Source: Colius striatus (taxonomy: Eukaryota; Chordata; Aves; Coliiformes; Coliidae). From it: 64,000 bases of DNA. The notes beneath the pieces were generated by a model. It saw nothing but the letters and a program-made list of their open reading frames with translations, was not told where the DNA came from and did not search any database. This document shows positions 60,601-64,000 of this stretch, one piece after another. The DNA is taken from contig NC_084761.1 of the NCBI RefSeq assembly GCF_028858725.1, forward strand, positions 93,831,971 through 93,895,970. The letters run 5' to 3'. How positions within the stretch are numbered: the stretch's first letter is position 1; the number at the start of each line of letters is the position of its first letter. Position numbers and translations under genes: made by a program.

Positions 60601-62981
60601 ACTTAGAAGTTGCTGTTTCTGAGAACTTTAAATCCTAAGTTAAGACATGGATGGTTCAATTAAACATAGTGCTCCTCAGCAATGTAGTAAAACAAAGCCA
60701 GATTGTTTTCAGAACAATATCAAAGTGGATCTGGTGAGCTCACTTCAGTCTGGCTTGCAGATGGTTGATTCAGATTAATGGTAAGGAAATGTCTGCCTCA
60801 ATGAACACAATATGCTTGCAGCTAAAGGAAGACAGAGTAATGAGAAACTTCTTGGACTTGTATGATTTGCTGCCATTTTGTTTCTAAGTGTGATGGAGTT
60901 TTTTATTACTCAAAAGCATTATCAACCAACTTACACCAACTTTTTTCCTTACATAGGATGTGGAGAGTTCCAGGCTTCCTCTTAAGGATGATCAAAATGT
61001 TAATGAAGAAATTCAAGCTTTGGTTAAGAAACACCTAGATGAAACACGCTTGGTACAAGGTACAAATGTACTCTGTGGTGGAAAACTTGAGGCGTAAAAG
61101 CTTTTTTAAAAATACAGATTCCACTTTCTCTCATAACAGTGAATGCAAAAGGTGAAGGATTATAGATGTGAGTTTAAGTATTTCCTTTGTAAGACTGGAT
61201 GGGTAACTTAGACACACATAGATGGCCTGATGCTTGTGAAAGATATCGAGTTTGTAGCAATTCTCACTGAAGTTTTGTGGAGCTCCTTATTGTTACATCT
61301 AGTGCTTCTTCAGTCTGTAACTTGTTTATAAAAATATTTAGTCTACTTTTTTTAGTCAAGCTAAAATTGTTATTTTTAGTTTTGCCAGCTTCAAATAATG
61401 ACTGGCTCACAGAAGCATGTGTAGTCATGTGCTGGTATATGCAAGAAAAGCTTTCCCCTTGTGGAAAGGTAAATATTGCAACTTAAGAGTTGTCATGTCT
61501 GATACTGTGGAGAGGAAGAATTCACATCTAATCATAGAGTGTCATTTCTGTGTCCACTGATTGTCCTGTCAGGAGGATGGAACCAGGCTCTTCTCAATTA
61601 TGGCCAATGATAGGACAAGGGGTATAAACTGGAACATAAGAGGTTCCAAAGAAATATAAGGACAAATTTCTTCACTGTTCAGGTAAGAGAGCACTGGAAA
61701 GGGCTGCCCAGATGGGCTCTGGAGTCTCCTTCTCTGGAGACATTCCAAACCCACCTGGACAAGTTCCTGTGTGCCTTACTCTAGCTGGTACTACTCTGGC
61801 AGGGGGATTGGACTGGATGAGCTTTTGAGGTTCCTTCCAACCCTTAAGATTCTGTGATTCTGTTTCACTATCTGAAATCTGGAGGGCAGTCTGGTCTCTG
61901 CTGCATGTCTTAACCTCCAGAAAACTTCATTAGATTATTCCAGCAAGGAGGCAGCTGGAACATCACTTTATCATGCCTTTCCCTGCTCCCTCCTGCCCCC
62001 ACCCCCCAGCTATGTGCAAGATGTATTGAGGTTCAGTTTATTTTACTTACTTGAATCTTGCATGCAGTACTGTTGGCAAATTCATGTTGGTAACTGTGAT
62101 GATCTTCATGCTCCATTTCCTTGTATTTTTCAATATTTAAGGTGGAAAAAATATCATTGGTTCAAAAATTAGAATTTATAGCCTGGATCCATCTACTCAG
62201 TGGTTCACAGCAGTTGTTGTCAACGGTAACCCAGCCACAAGAACCCTAGAAGTCAACTGTCAGGAGGTAAGAACCAGCAGCTGTGGATTTAGTAGTGGAG
62301 ACGGGGAATGGGTGAGAACTTTTATTTATATCCCCACCAGTACCATTTTAAATTCCATCCTCACTCTAATAAGCTTAAGAAGTGGGGATTGGTGTCATAC
62401 AGAGTACTCTATGATCCCCAAGTGTTTCTGTCTGCTGCTGGTAGAAGTAACAAATAACAAATGGCCCCCTACACAGAATGGAGGAGACCTGGAGTTTTTG
62501 AGTGAGGCAAGGGTATGATCCTGTTTTTCTAGCATTCTGTGCTGTGTAGGCTGCTCTGAAATGTGTCTTCATACAGAGACACTGTTGCAACAATATGTTG
62601 TTAAGTTCATCTTGGTATTTTGAGCAGCTAGAAGTGAAGCATCTGAGCTTAGTCTATTCCACAACATCTAAGATAAATGTATGCAGACAGTAACTTCACC
62701 TAATGGCTGCTTCTGTGGTTTTGTTCCTTTCCAAGATTCCAGCTTTAAAAACTCTTGATCCAGAGTTAATTCATGTTGAAATCATATATGACAACAATGG
62801 AAAATGTGGTAAGACCTTTTATTGTTTGTCCTTCAAACACTAAGTAAGCTGTTTGTGATAAATAGGCTAATCTTGATCATTTCCTCTTCCAGATAAATCA
62901 AAAAGAATTGGAGGTGTGAAAAGGAAGTCATCTGAGAACACTGCAAATGTTGATGCTAAACACACAAAATCTTCTCCTGAG
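54462..62981 (+). CDS. KDM3A: KDM3A, lysine demethylase 3A (JMJD1A), N-terminal part
   Basis: KDM3A is a nuclear Fe(II)/2-oxoglutarate dioxygenase that removes mono- and dimethyl marks from H3K9. It acts in androgen-receptor signalling, spermatogenesis and metabolism (established knowledge). Seven coding exons (54462-54632, 56964-57119, 59247-59357, 60957-61059, 62142-62266, 62736-62808, 62893-62981) join to 828 nt, exactly 276 codons, all phases consistent. The product begins MVLRLEGSWSLLVGKRFLSL and includes RRWIEVYSHKM, LDKAGLGS-like VDKAGLGS, KIYSLDPSTQWF-like RIYSLDPSTQWF and VKRKSSEN. These fit KDM3A, not KDM3B or JMJD1C. The human protein is about 1321 residues, so the zinc-finger and JmjC catalytic domains lie beyond the right edge. 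An in-frame TGA at 54453 and strong Kozak (A at -3, G at +4) support the start. Confidence 0.96.
54633..56963 (+). other. KDM3A: KDM3A intron after coding exon 1
   Basis: A GT-AG intron of 2331 nt. No CR1 or other repeat was recognised. Confidence 0.85.
56964..57119 (+). CDS. KDM3A: KDM3A coding exon 2
   Basis: 52 codons (ICVEFDDESWEKRRWIEVYS ... VQWPAM). The acceptor TTTCTGTAG is at 56963. The downstream donor is GC (GCAAGT at 57120), not GT; the phase-0 join to exon TYKSL proves this boundary. Confidence 0.94.
57120..59246 (+). other. KDM3A: KDM3A intron with GC donor
   Basis: A 2127-nt intron starting GCAAGT and ending TTTTACAG. The nearest GT (57124) would shift the frame by 4 nt and break the KDM3A alignment. 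No repeat was recognised. Confidence 0.85.
59247..59357 (+). CDS. KDM3A: KDM3A coding exon 3
   Basis: 37 codons, TYKSLVDKAGLGSMVSIRYL through FLSKDLLTPIQ. The acceptor TTTTACAG is at 59246 and the donor CAG|GTAACC at 59357. The matching human segment is very similar (from memory). Confidence 0.95.
59358..60956 (+). other. KDM3A: KDM3A intron after coding exon 3
   Basis: A GT-AG intron of 1599 nt. It includes a direct repeat of CCTATAGATAACAGAGC at 60253-60269 and 60279-60295. Confidence 0.85.
60957..61059 (+). CDS. KDM3A: KDM3A coding exon 4
   Basis: 34 codons plus one base: DVESSRLPLKDDQNVN, then EEIQALVKKHLDETRLVQ. The acceptor CTTACATAG and donor CAAG|GTACAA are clear. It is the least conserved exon of the set, with the D-Q-N motif and ALV-KHLDE core still aligned to KDM3A. 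Confidence 0.93.
61060..62141 (+). other. KDM3A: KDM3A intron after coding exon 4
   Basis: A GT-AG intron of 1082 nt containing a plus-strand CR1 fragment (61569-61862) that makes up over a quarter of its length. Confidence 0.85.
61569..61862 (+). repeat. CR1 LINE 3' fragment inside a KDM3A intron
   Basis: It begins AGGAGGATGGAACCAGGC, contains GCCAATGATAGGACAAGGGG and GAGCACTGGAAAGGGCTGCC, and ends AAGATTCTGTGATTCTG. It is in the same orientation as the gene. Confidence 0.93.
62142..62266 (+). CDS. KDM3A: KDM3A coding exon 5
   Basis: 125 nt. It completes a Gly and continues GKNIIGSKIRIYSLDPSTQW through VNGNPATRTLEVNCQE. The acceptor ATATTTAAG is at 62141 and the donor GAG|GTAAGA at 62266. 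The tract YSLDPSTQWF is typical of KDM3A. Confidence 0.95.
62267..62735 (+). other. KDM3A: KDM3A intron after coding exon 5
   Basis: A GT-AG intron of 469 nt, with no repeat recognised. Confidence 0.85.
62736..62808 (+). CDS. KDM3A: KDM3A coding exon 6
   Basis: 24 codons plus one base, IPALKTLDPELIHVE and IIYDNNGKC. The acceptor TTTCCAAG is at 62735 and the donor TGTG|GTAAGA at 62808. It aligns with the human IPALK...LIHVEV segment. Confidence 0.95.
62809..62892 (+). other. KDM3A: KDM3A 84-nt intron
   Basis: GTAAGA to CTCTTCCAG, only 84 nt, near the lower limit for vertebrate introns. The phase-1 join on either side holds. Confidence 0.9.
62893..62981 (+). CDS. KDM3A: KDM3A coding exon 7
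   Basis: 89 nt, completing Asp and reading KSKRIGGVKRKSSENTANVD then AKHTKSSPE. The donor is GAG|GTAATG. The basic KRK run resembles part of a nuclear localisation signal. No further exon was found to 64000, so the gene runs off the window. Confidence 0.95.
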
Positions 62982-64000
62982 GTAATGTATTACTGTGTTA
63001 TATATGACTGTTATATAATGGTTGTGTCATTTTTCAGAACATTCTTAAATAAGCAGATAGGAAAATGGAATAATAAATATAGTCCCTGGGAGGGTGTGTT
63101 GTGTTTTCAGACGTGTCTAGACATGGGTAAAACATCTTGCATTGTGATAACCAGAGAAAAAGTTACTGAGCCTTGAAGGTTTGTTTTTAACTGTTCTTTT
63201 TTTTTTGCCCCCTTCTTCTGCCTAGGAGTTAGCCTGCCTGGTCATGTATGCTGTAGTGGGAGAAAACACAAAGCAGTTCTCAAGATTATAACCTTTACTT
63301 CTCATGTTCTCTAACTGTTTTGTACTTAAATCCCAAGCTTTCAGCTGTGTTTGCATGCTTTGAGGTTTCAAGCTGCACAGGCAGCAGTCTAGGGGAATGT
63401 TTCAGTAGAAGGCAATATGTTCCATGTTTATGTTTATTTCTCTTGAGTGACCTACCAAATATCACTGAGATATAAGAAAGCTGTCTCAAAAGTGTAAAGA
63501 TGAGCTGGGGAATGTAAGTGTAGAAATGCATATGGAAAATAATGACTTGCCTTGGCAACAGTACTTCAGAGTTGCCCTATCATTTTGCCCCAGTGTTTCA
63601 GACCAAAAAACTGCCTTTTAGGCAGGAGTAGCCTTCTAGAAGCTCTAGAGGTGTGATGAGATGAGAAGGTTGGATTTCTGTTTCAGTTTTTTTTGGTCTT
63701 TTTGTTCTTGGCTTCTGTGCAGTCTGTCCTGTGCCAAGTCAACTGTGTAGATCTGGCTAATGACTGGATGTCATTATTGGAAGTTTTTTGTAGCTTCACA
63801 AAGATACAGCATGAGGTAGCAAGTACAGGATAAGGTTCCTCAGTGAAAGGAGCAGCCAATCTTGTATTTACTGCTGAGGAAGAATTGGCAACAAATCATC
63901 ATCAAGTAGCTAGTGCCTGACAGTCATACTCTGCTTATGTTGTTTCTATAGCTCATGCTTCAGTACTTGTAGCATCTTTCGAGTGCTCTGTTGGCCATTC
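62982..64000 (+). other. KDM3A: KDM3A intron (partial), right edge
   Basis: Non-coding to the end of the window. A pyrimidine-rich tract and AG at 63224-63225 resemble an acceptor, but the following sequence does not match KDM3A and soon meets a stop. Confidence 0.7.

Noticed and set aside
63225..63300. A possible further KDM3A exon after the acceptor-like CTGCCTAG
   Set aside because: The sequence following does not resemble KDM3A, reaches a stop in frame after 21 codons and lacks a good donor.
1..64000. CRISPR arrays, bacterial operons, tRNA or rRNA genes
   Set aside because: None is visible; gene structure and repeats are those of a bird genome.

Overview
The window is ordinary vertebrate nuclear DNA, almost certainly from a bird. 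It has long introns, two CpG-island promoters and many truncated CR1 LINEs carrying the typical avian CR1 3' end, with a reverse-transcriptase remnant. I see no bacterial, phage or CRISPR feature. I cannot fix the species.

Left part (1 to about 31.9 kb, minus strand): the 5' half of REEP1, an ER-shaping membrane protein. Four coding exons can be assembled exactly: exon 1 at 31692-31723, exon 2 at 6117-6189, exon 3 at 3028-3104 and exon 4 at 1178-1298. Together they give 303 nt, residues 1-101, with all phases consistent. Intron 1 is 25.5 kb. The remaining exons lie beyond the left edge. A CpG island at about 31.19-32.06 kb is its promoter and first exon.

Middle part (about 32-53 kb): a gene-poor interval between two head-to-head genes. 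It is packed with CR1 fragments in both orientations, one LTR-like insertion and two likely ancient MIR/CORE-SINE remnants. Around 39.9-40.7 kb a CR1 copy has been broken by an insertion and then by a roughly 354-bp inversion that can be undone on paper.

Right part (about 53-64 kb, plus strand): a CpG island (53.03-54.65 kb) and the 5' part of KDM3A (JMJD1A), a histone H3K9 demethylase. Seven coding exons join in phase to 828 nt, residues 1-276. The zinc-finger and JmjC exons lie beyond the right edge. One intron uses a GC donor (57120), and another is only 84 nt long. The minus-strand REEP1 / plus-strand KDM3A arrangement matches what I recall of mammalian gene order.

The two genes have no evident common pathway; they are only neighbours. 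I found no convincing new system. The points worth a second look are the GC-AG intron, candidate overlapping uORFs at both genes, a second upstream YY1/NRF1-rich promoter block, and the rearranged CR1/LTR locus.
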